A stretch of 64,000 nucleotides of DNA, from the NCBI GenBank assembly GCA_937923255.1, contig CALAIL010000021.1:8682-72681 (forward strand). Direction: 5' to 3'. Source of the stretch: an uncultured Propionivibrio sp. GTDB taxonomy: Bacteria > Pseudomonadota > Gammaproteobacteria > Burkholderiales > Rhodocyclaceae. The notes beneath the pieces are model-generated. The model had not been told where the DNA came from. It saw nothing but the letters and a program-made list of their open reading frames with translations, and searched no databases. Both the position numbers and the translations under genes were made by a program. Shown here in pieces: positions 63,384 through 64,000 of the stretch (positions are counted from its first letter, which is position 1; every line of letters starts with the position of its first letter).

Positions 63384-63634
63384 GATGCCGGCTCCCGGGC
63401 CGCCTGCGCCGCGGCCATGAATATCCGCATGCCGCCATCGCCGCACTGCTCGCCCGCACACACGCAGCCTGCCGGAAGCCCGCGCCGGACGGGCATCTCT
63501 GCGGCATCGCCCGCACAGGCATGGGCGCGGCACAAACCGCCGGAATATTCCCTCGCCGCACCCGCCGTCCTCACGGTTTTCACGCAGCCCATTGGCAGCG
63601 TGATGCCGCGCGCATCGACATAAATGGGTTTCAT
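63380..63634 (-). CDS. Small Cys-rich protein, hypothetical
   Basis: 84 residues, MKPIYVDARGITLPMGCVKT at the start and cysteines clustered in GLCRAHACAGD and GCVCAGEQCGDGG. The cysteine spacing could bind a metal or cluster but matches no family I know. Its stop overlaps the MFS start by 4 bases, which supports it being real; there is no good ribosome site and the upstream DNA is repeat-rich. Confidence 0.4.
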   Translation of the reverse strand: MKPIYVDARGITLPMGCVKTVRTAGAAREYSGGLCRAHACAGDAAEMPVRRGLPAGCVCAGEQCGDGGMRIFMAAAQAAREPAS

Positions 63635-63704
63635 GGGCGCAGCATTGTGAACCTTTGCCCGCCGCCCGACAAGCCGTTAACTCGCCGCCGCGCAGCCCCT
63701 CCGC

Positions 63705-63870
63705 CGGCGCCCATGTGAATAAGGCATTTCCGGGTAAGCGCCTCTGAAACCCGCGTGGATAAAGGGCTTACGGGCAGGATGCCCGGAGATGCCCTGTTTA
63801 TAAGGGGTTCAGGGCATCCCCCTCGGAAATGCCCTAAATACAAGGACTAGCGGGCAGGCGCCTTGAGACA
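63705..63870. repeat. Palindromic-unit array, about four units
   Basis: Centres GCCCATGTGAATAAGGC, CCCGCGTGGATAAAGGGC, GCCCTGTTTATAAGGGG and GCCCTAAATACAAGGA, alternating with TTTCCGGGTAAGCGCCTCTG, TACGGGCAGGATGCCCGGAG and TTCAGGGCATCCCCCTCGGA. Confidence 0.75.
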
Positions 63871-63960
63871 CTGTAAATATAGGAATTGCCAAAGCCTGCG
63901 CGCTGACTTCCACCCACGGAACTCCTCTTGATGCCGTTGCGCTGTGCGGCAGCGCACCCC

Positions 63961-63994
63961 GCTGACTTTCTTTGCCTCGCCAAAGAAAGTCAGC
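63961..63994. terminator. Perfect 14 bp hairpin at the right edge
   Basis: GCTGACTTTCTTTG (63961-63974) pairs perfectly with CAAAGAAAGTCAGC (63981-63994) across a 6-base loop. This hairpin type is frequent in beta-proteobacterial intergenic DNA. Its gene, if any, lies beyond the window. Confidence 0.6.
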
Positions 63995-64000
63995 AAAGAA

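Overview
The window looks like a chromosomal segment of a beta-proteobacterium, probably a denitrifying relative of the Rhodocyclales or Neisseriales. The evidence is the order rpsP-rimM-trmD-rplS, the radC/coaBC/dut block beside rpmB-rpmG, a copper nitrite reductase, type IV pilin with a TfpZ-type accessory protein, TRAP transport, and intergenic repeats resembling those of Neisseria. Coding GC is high and most genes have clear Shine-Dalgarno sites. The pilin accessory gene and the non-coding stretch before it are AT-richer. No phage, CRISPR array or intact insertion sequence is visible.

Layout. 1-600: end of a sugar-acid or sialic-acid type operon (partial Gfo/Idh/MocA oxidoreductase, YhcH/NanQ-like protein). 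1-3.2 kb: ribosomal/tRNA-modification operon with promoter and terminator. 3.5-9.1 kb: YqaE/Pmp3 peptide, tRNA-Thr(CGT), AGCS amino-acid symporter, a pilin-like protein, a double adenylate kinase with a degenerate second half, and O-acetylhomoserine sulfhydrylase. 9.3-13.2 kb: rpmG, rpmB, radC, coaBC, dut, yjbQ. 13.2-15.2 kb: a decayed gene, then tfpZ and pilA behind a probable sigma-54 promoter. 15.3-19.9 kb: repeat-rich stretch with an FMN hydroxy-acid oxidase, an IS481 fossil, a radical-SAM gene and a duplicated intergenic block.

19.9-30.2 kb is a sigma-54-type catabolic unit. A PrpR-like activator gene lies just upstream of hyi-dctP-dctQ-dctM-dehydrogenase-tktN-tktC-glxK, with a strong -24/-12 promoter and two palindromic upstream sites between them. 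It should import an unknown polyol or sugar acid and feed C3 and pentose-phosphate metabolism through hydroxypyruvate. 30.7-35.4 kb adds an Entner-Doudoroff-type set (kdgK, eda, an LgoD/RspB-like dehydrogenase) divergent from zwf. 35.9-45.5 kb holds assorted genes: acyl-carrier phosphodiesterase, diaminopimelate dehydrogenase, a YjjJ/HipA kinase, thiM-thiE, a phosphatase, a methyltransferase, a frameshifted DUF1877 gene and a sirtuin.

46-58.3 kb is a copper/denitrification region on the minus strand: pseudoazurin, OprD-type porin, NirK, a SCO-TlpA fusion, a PCu(A)C chaperone, a twin-arginine beta-propeller protein and a 1527-residue membrane protein built from two related halves. 58.4-61.9 kb is a B12-type ABC importer under a cobalamin riboswitch, followed by an MFS exporter gene.

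Between genes lie three repeat families: 39-40 bp units of alternating short palindromes, a roughly 105 bp MITE-like element with ATAGCGGC/GCCGCTAT ends, and a roughly 70 bp element flanked by AAAACATAAA. They sit mostly at gene 3' ends and are the most pervasive unexplained structure here.
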